A stretch of 64,000 nucleotides of DNA from an uncultured Caryophanales bacterium (GTDB lineage: Bacteria > Bacillota_I > Bacilli_A > RFN20 > CAG-288). Location of the stretch: positions 124,001-188,000 of the forward strand of contig CASEGJ010000004.1 of NCBI GenBank assembly GCA_949287425.1, read 5' to 3'. Position 1 is the first letter of the stretch. The number at the start of each line of letters is the position of its first letter. This document shows positions 8,367 to 17,648 of the stretch, in pieces. Below the pieces are notes generated by a model, which had not been told where the DNA came from, did not search any database, and saw only the letters and a program-made list of their open reading frames with translations. Both the position numbers and the translations under genes were made by a program.

Positions 8367-9815
8367 ATGTATCTGCATTTTATGGAGGATTTTTACTCCA
8401 AATATAATATTAGTGAACCTGTTCAAGTTATGATATCTATCGCTTTGATATTTATTGTAGCTTTTTTATTTACTAGATTAACTAAATTGTTTCGTTTACC
8501 TAATGTAACTGCTTATATGTTTACTGGAATTTTATTAGGTAGTTATTTGTTAAATATGATACCTAGTAAAATTGTCGAATCAATGTCATTTATTAATTCG
8601 GCCGGGTTAGGTATTATCGGATTTTCTTCTGGTAGGTATTTTTCTTTTAAAACCATTAAGGAAAACGGATATAAACCACTAGTTATTTCATTGATAGAAA
8701 CTATTTTTTCTAGTGTAGTAATTTTCCTTTTTATGTTGATTTTTAAATTTGATGTAACAATTGCGCTGTTACTTGGAATTATCGGAGCTTCTACTTCCGC
8801 TGGTTCAACTGTTATGACAATTAGACAATATAACTGTAAAGGAGAATTTTCTAATACTATTATCGAATTAATTGCCATTAATAATTTTCTGGTTTTGCTT
8901 GTGTTTTCAATAGTTTTGGGCGTAGTTGAATCTCAGTATAGTTTAGGAGCTGATTTTAATATTTGGCAGCATTTTTTCTTACCGATTGTTATTAATGTTG
9001 CAATTATATTACTAGGTGGATTAGCTGGTTGGATTATGGCTAAATTTATTATTGTTCCTTCTAGAAGTAAAGACAATAGATTGATTTTAAGTGTCGCCAT
9101 TTTACTTGTTTTAGTTAGTTTATGCGGGTTAACTAATGTTTTTGGAACTTCAATATCAGTTTCCCCGTTATTATCATGTATGGTTTTTGCTATGGTTTAT
9201 AAAAATATAACTGATGATAATAACCTTTTTGCTCAAGTGTCTGATTTTTGTGCCCCTATATTGTTGCTGTTTTTTGTTTTATCTGGCATGTCATTGCAAT
9301 TTAAATATTTTGCTAGTATCGGTTTAGCAGGTTTAACTTATTTATTAGTTAGGTTAGTTAGTAAGCCATTAGGAGTAATAACTGGTTCTTTAATTACTAG
9401 AAGTAATAAAAATCTTATTTATTATGGTGGAATAGCTATGTATCCTCAAGCTGGGGTTTCTATCGGTTTAGCTTCTTTATTAAGCACTACTTTAGCCAGT
9501 TTAGGTAAACAAGATTTAGGTAGCCAAGTTTCAACGATAATAATTGCTACTTCTGTTGTTTTTGAAATTATCGGTCCTTTACTTACTAAGCAGGCTTTAA
9601 TTAAATCTAAATCTTTAATTTTACCTCCTAATGAAAGACATTCAATTATTTTATCTAGTAAATCAATGTTAAAAGATGTTGAAGTATATGATGATGATCT
9701 TTCGATTCAAAGGAAGGATAATTTGATTAAAACCGCTAAAGAGTTAGAAAAAGTTAACACTTATATTCATACAAAAGAATATTCAAAGGAAGATTATACT
9801 AATTCTCGTGAATAA
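8367..9815 (+). CDS. CPA2-type cation:proton antiporter (Kef/NapA-like)
   Basis: A membrane protein of about 480 residues with some twelve hydrophobic segments. KLFRLPNVTAYMFTGILLGSY near the N-terminus and the following glycine-rich helices are typical of the sodium/hydrogen exchanger family CPA2. There is no C-terminal TrkA-N domain; a short charged tail of about 70 residues ends the protein. It would exchange Na+ or K+ for H+. I prefer ATG 8367, preceded by GGGAAG, to the in-frame GTG at 8352, because a TATAAT at 8344-8349 would start transcription between them. Confidence 0.85.
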   Translation: MYLHFMEDFYSKYNISEPVQVMISIALIFIVAFLFTRLTKLFRLPNVTAYMFTGILLGSYLLNMIPSKIVESMSFINSAGLGIIGFSSGRYFSFKTIKENGYKPLVISLIETIFSSVVIFLFMLIFKFDVTIALLLGIIGASTSAGSTVMTIRQYNCKGEFSNTIIELIAINNFLVLLVFSIVLGVVESQYSLGADFNIWQHFFLPIVINVAIILLGGLAGWIMAKFIIVPSRSKDNRLILSVAILLVLVSLCGLTNVFGTSISVSPLLSCMVFAMVYKNITDDNNLFAQVSDFCAPILLLFFVLSGMSLQFKYFASIGLAGLTYLLVRLVSKPLGVITGSLITRSNKNLIYYGGIAMYPQAGVSIGLASLLSTTLASLGKQDLGSQVSTIIIATSVVFEIIGPLLTKQALIKSKSLILPPNERHSIILSSKSMLKDVEVYDDDLSIQRKDNLIKTAKELEKVNTYIHTKEYSKEDYTNSRE

Positions 9816-9900
9816 TTAATTGTTTATACTATATATATTTAGTTACTTCATTTATTTACATTTTCTTATAATAATAGTTTTGTCATTTTTGATTTTTTCT

Positions 9901-9915
9901 ATGAAAGCGTTTTTA
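9901..9915 (+). promoter_or_regulatory. cre-like box upstream of the 10000 lipoprotein gene
   Basis: ATGAAAGCGTTTTTA matches the cre consensus WTGNAANCGNWNNCW at all but one fixed position (T for the last C). It lies about 20 bases upstream of the -35 hexamer, a place where CcpA can activate. The rest of 9816-9900 is AT-rich with no other visible signal. Confidence 0.35.
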
Positions 9916-9936
9916 ATAAATTTTTAAAAATTATTG

Positions 9937-9965
9937 TTGCTTTTTTATTTTGTTTGTAATAATAT
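9937..9965 (+). promoter_or_regulatory. Promoter of the lipoprotein-opp region
   Basis: TTGCTT (9937-9942), a 17-base spacer and TAATAT (9960-9965). Transcription would begin near 9972, after the longest possible frame start at 9934, which supports ATG 10000 as the real start codon. Confidence 0.6.
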
Positions 9966-9999
9966 CAATCTATATTGTAGAAGGAGAGAAAAATTTATT

Positions 10000-11850
10000 A
10001 TGAAGAAAAAAATTATTCTAGCTCTAGCTTTAGTCACTACATTTGGTATGACTTCAAACTTAGTAGGATGTACTACTACCACTGGTGATAGTAGTTCTTC
10101 AGCTACTAGCTCAAGTACATCTCAAGTTACTAAGGCTGTTAAGAGCATCACTATCGATAAAACCAAATATCCTGAAACTGGTTTTTATGCTGGTGTTGAT
10201 TATGATTTCAAAAACTATATAACTGTTACATATGAAGATAACACCACTTCTCACGATTTTACTATCGCTAGTGGTGAAGGTTTTACTGTTACTGAAGATA
10301 ACGTCGTTACTTTTGAACAACCAGGTACATTTACTTTAAGAGTATCTGCTGGTGCTAAAAGAACTACTGCTTCAATTGAAGTTTCTACTCAAGAATTAGA
10401 TGATTTTAGAGATTTTTGGGATAGTTTAAAGCAAAATTATACTATTTGGGAAATTACTTCTGATAGTACAAACTTATATAAAGAAGGTTTCTCTATTCAC
10501 TCTGATAATAATTACGTTGCTGAATATTTACCTAATGGTGGTAATCCTATTGAATGTGTTTTTACTAAATTAAATGATGGCAATTATTATGAAGGTACTT
10601 TTAAGACTACCCCAGATGTTGATGAGTCAACAGGTAAATTAAAGGATTTTGATATCCAATATAAACCTGGTATTAAAAGCTGGACTGATTATGTGTTTTC
10701 ATATAGCTTATCTGATTTTGTTCCTTCCAGTAGCTTTACTCAAACAGTTGATAGTTATGGTGATGTCGCTTTTGTTTGTAATAACACTCAATACGCCGCT
10801 TTCTTTTTAACTTTAACTTTAGGTGTTAGCTATGGAGTAGATCCAGTTAGTATTACTGTTTATATGGATGGTTATGGAACTGCAGAAGAATTGAATCCAC
10901 TTGTTATTTTAACTTTCCCAAATAATGGTGGTTCTGTCGCTTTCGGAATTGAAGATATTGGTACTTCTACTAATGCTGGTATGGAAGCTGATATGAAAGA
11001 TCCTGATGTTATTCCTGAACCTATTAAGACTGATAAATTAGCAACTAGATATAGTGATTTAACTACTGGAAAGAACTATACAATGCAGGTTGATACTAAG
11101 ATATTAAGTTCTTATGGAGAAGAACTAACTTCTGAACAATATGCTGCTTATGATGCATATTGGCAAGATGAATATAAAGGTTGGGGTAAAGATAGCTATA
11201 AAGCTTTAGTTACTGAAGATTCTATCGCTTATGTTCCTAATGATGGTAGTGAACCTACTAATGGTTACTTAAATAACAATGGTAAAGTTTATAGCTTTGC
11301 TACAGGTGAAGATTCCACTAAGACTGCTACTGAAGTTAGTGGTGCTAGTGATATTTGGACCTATGCTGAAACTAGTAAATTAACAACAAAGGCTACTATT
11401 GGTTTAGATAACTTAGTGTTTGATTCTTATACATCTGAAAAAGGTATTGAAACTTATACTTCTGATGCTGGTGATAATACCACTTCTAGTAACACCACTC
11501 AATTTACTGCTTCTTTCTTAGATCAATATGCCACTAATACTAAATTATCTGCTATGTTTAAAGGTGATTTAGCCAACGCATTAACTGAAGGCTTACCATT
11601 TACTAATAATGAAACTCACGCTTTATGTATCAATGCTGACTTTAAGTTTGTTTTAACAGATGATAGCTTAGCTGTTACATTTACTTGGTCATTAGCAACA
11701 GCTGGATTAGATGGAGCTACTTGTGGTCAACAAGCTGGTATATCTGATACTTCTACTGCTAGTTATTTAGAAATCACTTATACTTATACTGATATTGGCA
11801 CAACTGTTGCCCCTGACTTATCTAGTTTTATTGAAACTATTGGTCAATAA
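10000..11850 (+). CDS. Secreted lipoprotein with Ig-like domain, unknown function
   Basis: The lipoprotein signal peptide ends in NLVGC (Cys24), followed by a Ser/Thr linker. Residues about 45-130 look like a bacterial Ig-like domain (KSITIDKTKYPETG and TFTLRVSAGAK, ending in a beta strand). The remaining 480 residues are acidic and Ser/Thr/Tyr-rich without a family I recognise. ATG 10000 is chosen because AGAAGGAGAG lies 12-21 bases upstream and a signal peptide follows at once. It lies directly before oppA, separated by a terminator hairpin. It may be a surface-binding partner of the peptide transporter, but nothing in the sequence proves this. Confidence 0.75.
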   Translation: MKKKIILALALVTTFGMTSNLVGCTTTTGDSSSSATSSSTSQVTKAVKSITIDKTKYPETGFYAGVDYDFKNYITVTYEDNTTSHDFTIASGEGFTVTEDNVVTFEQPGTFTLRVSAGAKRTTASIEVSTQELDDFRDFWDSLKQNYTIWEITSDSTNLYKEGFSIHSDNNYVAEYLPNGGNPIECVFTKLNDGNYYEGTFKTTPDVDESTGKLKDFDIQYKPGIKSWTDYVFSYSLSDFVPSSSFTQTVDSYGDVAFVCNNTQYAAFFLTLTLGVSYGVDPVSITVYMDGYGTAEELNPLVILTFPNNGGSVAFGIEDIGTSTNAGMEADMKDPDVIPEPIKTDKLATRYSDLTTGKNYTMQVDTKILSSYGEELTSEQYAAYDAYWQDEYKGWGKDSYKALVTEDSIAYVPNDGSEPTNGYLNNNGKVYSFATGEDSTKTATEVSGASDIWTYAETSKLTTKATIGLDNLVFDSYTSEKGIETYTSDAGDNTTSSNTTQFTASFLDQYATNTKLSAMFKGDLANALTEGLPFTNNETHALCINADFKFVLTDDSLAVTFTWSLATAGLDGATCGQQAGISDTSTASYLEITYTYTDIGTTVAPDLSSFIETIGQ

Positions 11851-11861
11851 TTTGAAATTAT

Positions 11862-11894
11862 AGGCTGCATATAGTTAAATATATGTAGCCTTTT
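11862..11894 (+). terminator. Terminator/attenuator between lipoprotein and oppA
   Basis: AGGCTGCATATA (11862-11873), loop GTTAAA and TATATGTAGCCT (11880-11891) form a 12-bp stem with one G-T pair, followed by a short T run. Only 24 bases separate it from the oppA start and no promoter fits there, so oppA must depend on read-through or on processing here. Confidence 0.75.
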
Positions 11895-11917
11895 ACTAAA
11901 AGAAAGGAGAAACAACA

Positions 11918-14698
11918 ATGAAATCTAAAAAATGTTTAGCTGTATTAACTGTTGCTTTAGCTTTAACTGGATTAACTGGTTGTAACAATCAAGTTGCTGA
12001 TCCAAATGGTTATACATATAATACATATTTAACAACTTCCCCAAAGACATGGAATGTTCATACTTGGGAAACTAACGATGAATCATATATCACTAGCTTT
12101 ACTGAAATGGGTTTATATGATGCCGCTTTTTCTGATGATAAAAGAAATCAATATACTATTATTCCTGAAATGGCCGCTGATTATCCTACAGTAATTGATG
12201 CTACTGAAGTTTCAGCTAGCGATGCTAGAAAATATTATGATGGCGGTGTTCCTGATAATGCTGTTTACGAAGTTAAATTAAATAAAGCTGCTAAATGGGA
12301 AGATGGAACCCCAATTACTGCAACTGACTATATTGAATCTATGCAACGTATGCTTTCACCAAAATACGCTAACTTTAGAGCTGATAGCTATTATGCTTCT
12401 AACTTTGTTATTGCTAATGCTGAAGCTTACTATAAATCAGGTAGAACTACTATTGAATCTGCTTATCCATATTTAAATATGGATACAGGTGAATTTGCTC
12501 CTTCTAGTGATGGTAGCTATGTTATTCCTGATACTGATGACTGGTATATTAATTTAACTAAAGCTAATGGTTTAGCTGAATCTGTTTTAGGTGATCAAGC
12601 TAGTGAAGAAAATAACAATTTATACTTCTTATTAAATAACTTAGAATTAAATAATGACGCTTATACCTTAGCTGCTCAAAGAGTTGTTGATTTTGTCGCT
12701 CAATACCTTTTATTAGGTTATCAAAGCAAAACTCCTTACGATTCAGTTTCTGGAAAAACTTTCTATGAAACATATCAGTCTTTCTTTGATAATCATAAAG
12801 AAGATTGGGATGATGCTGTAAATCCTGAAAAAGGTAATGGTAGAACTAGCTATGTTAGCCAAGAAATGTTAGAAAATATGCCTGATATTGATATCACTTG
12901 GGCTTTCGATGATTTTGGCGATATTTATGTTAGAACTCAAGCTAATCACTCTTATGATCCAGAAAAACCAGCAACTGGTGAAGTTTATTCTAGAGAATTG
13001 TTAGAAGCTGATTTAACAACTTGGGTTAATGCTATTAATACTCAATCTATGAAACAACCTACTTGGGCTTGGAAGATGGCTTTATATCATGAAGTTACTA
13101 ATACCACTCAAGTTGACTGGGAAAATGTCGGTTTAGTCAAAGTTGATGATTATACTTTAAGATTCTATTTAACTAAATCTATTTCTGTTTTAAACTTTGA
13201 ATTTGCTTTAACTGGTAACTGGTTAGTTAAAACTGATTTATATGATAAATTAACCACTAAGATTTCTGATGAATCTTGGGCTACAAGCTATGCTACTAGC
13301 TCCAAAGATAACTATATGTCTTATGGTCCATATAAATTATCTGCTTATGAATCTGGTAAAACTATTAACTTAGTTAAAAATGATCAATGGTATGGTTGGA
13401 CTGATGGTAAACATAACGGTCAATTCCAAATGACTGCTTTAAATACTGAAATTATTCAAGACCACAACACCGCCTTACAAAAATTCTTAGCTGGTGATTT
13501 AGATGATATTGAACTTAACTTTGAAGATATGAAAAAATATGGTTCATCTTCAAGAAGAACAACCACTCCTGAATCATATACTCAAAAGATTTCCTTCAAC
13601 TCTGATCGTTCTAAATTGTTATCTAGACAACAAGGTGCTAACAATACCAATAAAACTGTTTTGTCTAATATTAACTTCCGTAAAGGTTTATCCTTAGGTA
13701 TCAATAGAACTGAATTTGCTGCTCAAACAACTTCTGGTTCTACTGCCTTTACAGGTTTATTAAACGATTTATATTTAGTTGATGCTACTAATGGTGCTAC
13801 TTATAGAGCTACTGAACCTGCCAAACAAGTTTATAAAGATGTTTATGCTGAATTAGGTGGCAATGTCACTCCTGATCAAGATGGTTATACTCCTACTCCT
13901 TTAGCTGAATCTTCTTATGGTTACAACTTAGCTATGGCTGGTTATTATGCCGCTTTAGGTATTCAAGAAGAATTAAATTCAGAAGAAGAAGGCCATTTAC
14001 AACGTGGTAATACTATTAATATTGAATTTAGAGTTAGCGATGATCAATCTCAAACCACTGTCGCTATGCACACAAATTTAAAGAAGTATTTCCAAGCCGT
14101 AGTTAGTGAAGCCAATAGACGTTTAGGTTTAACTGGTAGTGATGCTATTAGCTTAGAACTTACTTTACAAAAAGATGAAGACTATTATAATACTGCTAAA
14201 AATGGTAACTATGATATGATCTTCTCAATTTGGGGTGGTGCTGCTATTAACCCATATGGCTTAATGCAAGTTTATTGTGATCCTACTTTCGCAAGCTGTT
14301 GTGAATATGGATTTAAAGGTCATCAAGGTGAATATATGGTTGCTATTGATGCTAATGGCAATGGTGAAATCGATGAACAAACAGAAAACAAGAGCTTTGC
14401 TGATTGGTATTCATATATGACTTCTAACAGTTTAAATGAAGAAATTGCTGAAGATAAAGCAACAATGATTAGAATCTGTGCTGGTCTTGAAACTGGTATT
14501 TTGGAAAGATGGGAAGCTATACCTATTGTTTCTAGAGCCTCTTCTTCTTTAACCTCATTGAAGATTGAAAATGGTACCGATACCTATGTTAACTTAATCG
14601 CTTATGGTGGAATTAGATATATGTCATTTAATTACACTAACCAAGAATGGGCTGATTTTGTTAAAAATAACAATCTTGAAGACCTCTATATCGCATAG
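11918..14698 (+). CDS. oppA: Oligopeptide ABC transporter substrate-binding lipoprotein
   Basis: The lipoprotein signal ends in LTGLTGC (Cys22). The mature part follows the SBP_bac_5 (OppA/DppA) plan: a YNTYLTTSPKTWNVHTWETN opening, KAAKWEDGTPITATDYIESM near residue 130, and YGPYKLSAYESGKTINLVKN near 470. INFRKGLSLGINRTEFA follows near 590, with a WGGAAINPYG block late in the chain. At 926 residues it is much longer than the usual 540-600, with extra sequence in both halves. It would capture peptides outside the membrane for OppBCDF. AAAGGAG precedes the start. Neighbouring permease and ATPase genes confirm the role; the range of peptides is unknown. Confidence 0.92.
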   Translation: MKSKKCLAVLTVALALTGLTGCNNQVADPNGYTYNTYLTTSPKTWNVHTWETNDESYITSFTEMGLYDAAFSDDKRNQYTIIPEMAADYPTVIDATEVSASDARKYYDGGVPDNAVYEVKLNKAAKWEDGTPITATDYIESMQRMLSPKYANFRADSYYASNFVIANAEAYYKSGRTTIESAYPYLNMDTGEFAPSSDGSYVIPDTDDWYINLTKANGLAESVLGDQASEENNNLYFLLNNLELNNDAYTLAAQRVVDFVAQYLLLGYQSKTPYDSVSGKTFYETYQSFFDNHKEDWDDAVNPEKGNGRTSYVSQEMLENMPDIDITWAFDDFGDIYVRTQANHSYDPEKPATGEVYSRELLEADLTTWVNAINTQSMKQPTWAWKMALYHEVTNTTQVDWENVGLVKVDDYTLRFYLTKSISVLNFEFALTGNWLVKTDLYDKLTTKISDESWATSYATSSKDNYMSYGPYKLSAYESGKTINLVKNDQWYGWTDGKHNGQFQMTALNTEIIQDHNTALQKFLAGDLDDIELNFEDMKKYGSSSRRTTTPESYTQKISFNSDRSKLLSRQQGANNTNKTVLSNINFRKGLSLGINRTEFAAQTTSGSTAFTGLLNDLYLVDATNGATYRATEPAKQVYKDVYAELGGNVTPDQDGYTPTPLAESSYGYNLAMAGYYAALGIQEELNSEEEGHLQRGNTINIEFRVSDDQSQTTVAMHTNLKKYFQAVVSEANRRLGLTGSDAISLELTLQKDEDYYNTAKNGNYDMIFSIWGGAAINPYGLMQVYCDPTFASCCEYGFKGHQGEYMVAIDANGNGEIDEQTENKSFADWYSYMTSNSLNEEIAEDKATMIRICAGLETGILERWEAIPIVSRASSSLTSLKIENGTDTYVNLIAYGGIRYMSFNYTNQEWADFVKNNNLEDLYIA

Positions 14699-14717
14699 TT
14701 AAATCGGATTATTTATT

Positions 14718-14816
14718 AAAGTGGAGCATTGATTATTTTCAAAAATTGCTCCGCTTTTTTAATTAATTTAAATAAAAAAATTATTATAAAAACACCCGTG
14801 TTTTCTATGGTGTTTT
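14718..14816 (+). terminator. Two hairpins after oppA
   Basis: The first pairs AAAGTGGAGCA (14718-14728) with TGCTCCGCTTT (14748-14758) and runs into TTTTTT, a typical intrinsic terminator. The second pairs AAAACACC (14789-14796) with GGTGTTTT (14809-14816). Together they should lower expression of oppBCDF relative to the abundant binding protein, an arrangement common in opp operons. Confidence 0.75.
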
Positions 14817-14869
14817 AACTATTTATAAATATTTATTGAAAAAAATTGTTTTATTATATTTAATGTTTT

Positions 14870-14878
14870 TGCTAAAAT
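14870..14878 (+). promoter_or_regulatory. Possible extended -10 promoter for oppB-oppF
   Basis: TGCTAAAAT fits the extended -10 form. No convincing -35 accompanies it. Its place after the two terminator hairpins and 64 bases before oppB makes a separate start for the permease/ATPase genes plausible. Confidence 0.35.
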
Positions 14879-14942
14879 ATTAAAGCTATTATTTATATAA
14901 ACATAAGATTATATAAAGGCTCGAAAAAAAGGAAGAAAAAAT

Positions 14943-15971
14943 ATGAGAGATGCTAAACAAATGCTCAAGTATATCTTGCAGAGATTGCTACTGATGATTT
15001 TTACTTTTTTAGTTATTTTTATCATCTGTTTTATCTTGATTAGATTGTTGCCATTTGATCAAGCTACAGGTCCAGGTAAAGATCCAGCGACATTTTACAG
15101 AATGCAAGTTGCTATGGGAAGAATGTATGAAGTTGTTAACGCTGATGGAGTTAAAGAATATTTAAAGACTCCTATTCTAGTTCAATTGTGGAATTTCTTT
15201 AAGAATTTATTTGCACCACCTGAAGGAGTTTCAAGATGGGGCTATTCATGGCAAATTGAATGGATGATGGATCCTATGCAACTATTAGGTAGACAATTAC
15301 CTCCTACTGTTTTAATTAATATTTATTCTATGGTAATCGCTACTCCAATAGGTATCGCTTTAGGTATCTTTATGGCTTTAAAGAAAAACAAATGGGAAGA
15401 TAACGTTTTATCGGTAGTTATTATGCTACTTATTTCTGTTCCTTCTTTTGTCTACGCTTTCTTATTGCAATATTTCTTTGCGTTTAAATGGGATTTATTA
15501 CCTGATATTAGAGCGACTTTTGAAGGTAACTGGTTCTCAGGTGAAATGATAGCTTCTATGGTATTACCTGTTTTAGCTATGTCATTTGGTACTATTGCTG
15601 GTTTTGCTAGATACACCAGAGCTGAGCTTACTGAAGTTTTAACTTCTGATTTTATGTTATTAGCTCGTACTAAAGGTCTTTCTAGAGCTCAAGCGACAGT
15701 TAGACACGCTTTTAGAAATTCTTTAGTTCCTATTTTTCCTATGATTTTAGGCCAGATTATTTCTGTTTTATCTGGTTCAGTTGTTATTGAACAAATCTTC
15801 GCTGTTAATGGTGTTGGCTCTTTGTTCTTACAATCTATACAAAGAAGAGATTACGATGTCTTCCAGTTTGTCGGTATGTTCTATGTTTTAATTGGTCTTG
15901 TCGGCTCACTAGTTGTCGATATCTCTTATGGTATTGTCGATCCTCGTATCAGAATGGGAGGTAAAAAATAA
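14943..15971 (+). CDS. oppB: Oligopeptide ABC transporter permease OppB
   Basis: An integral membrane protein of 342 residues with six predicted spans, starting with the typical LKYILQRLLLMIFTFLVIF. The EAA loop that docks on the ATPases is present late in the protein (LARTKGLSRAQATVRHAFRN, followed by SLVPI). The C-terminal VDPRIRMG is also typical of OppB/DppB. GGAAG lies about 8 bases before ATG 14943; an internal Met at 14964 is a less likely start. It forms the channel with OppC. Confidence 0.94.
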   Translation: MRDAKQMLKYILQRLLLMIFTFLVIFIICFILIRLLPFDQATGPGKDPATFYRMQVAMGRMYEVVNADGVKEYLKTPILVQLWNFFKNLFAPPEGVSRWGYSWQIEWMMDPMQLLGRQLPPTVLINIYSMVIATPIGIALGIFMALKKNKWEDNVLSVVIMLLISVPSFVYAFLLQYFFAFKWDLLPDIRATFEGNWFSGEMIASMVLPVLAMSFGTIAGFARYTRAELTEVLTSDFMLLARTKGLSRAQATVRHAFRNSLVPIFPMILGQIISVLSGSVVIEQIFAVNGVGSLFLQSIQRRDYDVFQFVGMFYVLIGLVGSLVVDISYGIVDPRIRMGGKK

Positions 15972-15972
15972 T

Positions 15973-17646
15973 ATGGCAGAATTAGAAAATAAGATTGTTT
16001 TAGAAGATGCTAGTCAAGAAGATTACGAAAGAGTAAATTCTTTGACAAAAGACAAATTTGACTTTGTTCCTCATGAAGGTAATATTCACGACCAAGCTTT
16101 TGAAACTAAGCCAGTTAGTTATCTTCACGATTGTTTCAATCGTTTTTGTAAATCTAAATCAGCTATTGTTGGAGCTGTTATTATTGTTTTAGTTGTTTTA
16201 TATGCTATTATTGCTCCATTTGCTTGTCCAACTGGTGATACTTCTAAGTATCCTGATGGTTTTAGAGATTCATATTTTTCTTATGCCACCCCTTATAATG
16301 CTATGTTTAAAGGAACTGGATTTTGGGATGGAACTGATACTTTAACTATTAATGAAGCTAAATATTATGAATATACTCATTCTGATTCTAATCACGATCG
16401 TTTAGTTAAAATTAATGGGACTAGAAAAATCGGTTCAGTTATTAACTACGATGCAGTTATTGATACTTATGCTATAGGTAATAAGATTATTACACTTTCT
16501 AAAGAAGATTTAGATATTTTAATTCAACATGAAAAAGATGCTGGTGTTTATCAGACTGCTACTTCTATAATGAAGCCTATTGTCGATTATGAAAGTTATT
16601 TAACTGAATATCGCTCTTATTTAGAAGAAAATCAATCTTCAATTGGAATTACTCCTGCTATTATTGATGGTATTATTTCTCAAATGAGAACTGATTATCA
16701 AAATAATGCTGATATTTCTTACGCTTTAAAAGCTGATAAAGATAGAAATAAAGATAAGTTAGTCCCCAATATTCCTACTGGCGAAGATGAAGCTAAAAGA
16801 ATATACAAAACTTATGAAGATGGCAGTTTAGTTTACTATCAAGAAATCGATGGTGGCCAATATCAAGTTAGAGTTGACTATTTCGATTATTTTACTTATT
16901 TAAATGGTTTTGAACCTTACTTTATTTTCGGTACTAACGCTAGTGGACAAGATATTTTTGTTAGATTAGCCTTAGGTGCTAGATTTTCCTTAATATTAGG
17001 TGTTGGTATTTCAATTATCAACTTTATTATCGGTTTAATTTGGGGTGCAATTAGCGGATATTATGGTGGTACAACTGATTTAATTATGGAACGTATCACA
17101 GATATTATTTCTAATATTCCATCTTTAGTTGTTTTGACAATTTGTTCAATTCAATTTACATCTAATCCGCAGTTTACTAATACTTTAGGTAGCTCAGGAA
17201 CATTGATTCTCGCATTGTTAATTGCCTTTGTTTATTCAGGATGGGTTGGTGTCGCTTCGACAACAAGAATGCAGTTTTATCGTTTTAAAGGTCAAGAATA
17301 CGTATTAGCCTCAAGAACTTTAGGGGCGAAAGATAGAAGGTTAATTTTCAAACACATTTTACCTAATGCTATCGGTACTTTAATTACTTCATCAGTTTTG
17401 ATGATTCCTTCAATCATCTTCTCTGAATCGAGTTTATCTTATTTAGGTATTATTAATTTCTCTACCTCTAGTATTTCTTCTATAGGTACTTTGTTAAATG
17501 AAGGTCAAGCAGCTGGTTTACAAAATTATCCATATGTTATTTTGTTCCCATCATTAGTAATTACTTTGCTTATGATTTCCTTTAACTTATTTGGTAACGG
17601 GTTAAGAGATGCCTTTAATACTTCATTAAAAGGAAGTGAGGACTAA
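15973..17646 (+). CDS. oppC: Oligopeptide ABC transporter permease OppC with a ~235-residue extracellular insertion
   Basis: ATG 15973 is chosen because GGGAGG (15956-15961) precedes it and the permease N-terminus follows; the frame opens further upstream inside oppB. TM1 lies at residues 63-83, and FGTNASGQDIFVRLALGAR (319-337) introduces the usual core. The EAA loop reads VLASRTLGAKDRRLIFKHI near 445. OppC is normally about 300 residues. Here it is 557 because residues 84-318, between TM1 and the core, form a long acidic, Tyr- and Lys-rich loop predicted to face outside. It follows oppB by 1 base. The loop might contact the oversized OppA; this is inference. Confidence 0.92.
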   Translation: MAELENKIVLEDASQEDYERVNSLTKDKFDFVPHEGNIHDQAFETKPVSYLHDCFNRFCKSKSAIVGAVIIVLVVLYAIIAPFACPTGDTSKYPDGFRDSYFSYATPYNAMFKGTGFWDGTDTLTINEAKYYEYTHSDSNHDRLVKINGTRKIGSVINYDAVIDTYAIGNKIITLSKEDLDILIQHEKDAGVYQTATSIMKPIVDYESYLTEYRSYLEENQSSIGITPAIIDGIISQMRTDYQNNADISYALKADKDRNKDKLVPNIPTGEDEAKRIYKTYEDGSLVYYQEIDGGQYQVRVDYFDYFTYLNGFEPYFIFGTNASGQDIFVRLALGARFSLILGVGISIINFIIGLIWGAISGYYGGTTDLIMERITDIISNIPSLVVLTICSIQFTSNPQFTNTLGSSGTLILALLIAFVYSGWVGVASTTRMQFYRFKGQEYVLASRTLGAKDRRLIFKHILPNAIGTLITSSVLMIPSIIFSESSLSYLGIINFSTSSISSIGTLLNEGQAAGLQNYPYVILFPSLVITLLMISFNLFGNGLRDAFNTSLKGSED

Positions 17647-17648
17647 TT

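Noticed and set aside
14789..14816. Riboswitch before oppB
   Set aside because: Only two simple hairpins are present, and the leader is too short and AT-rich to show any known riboswitch core.
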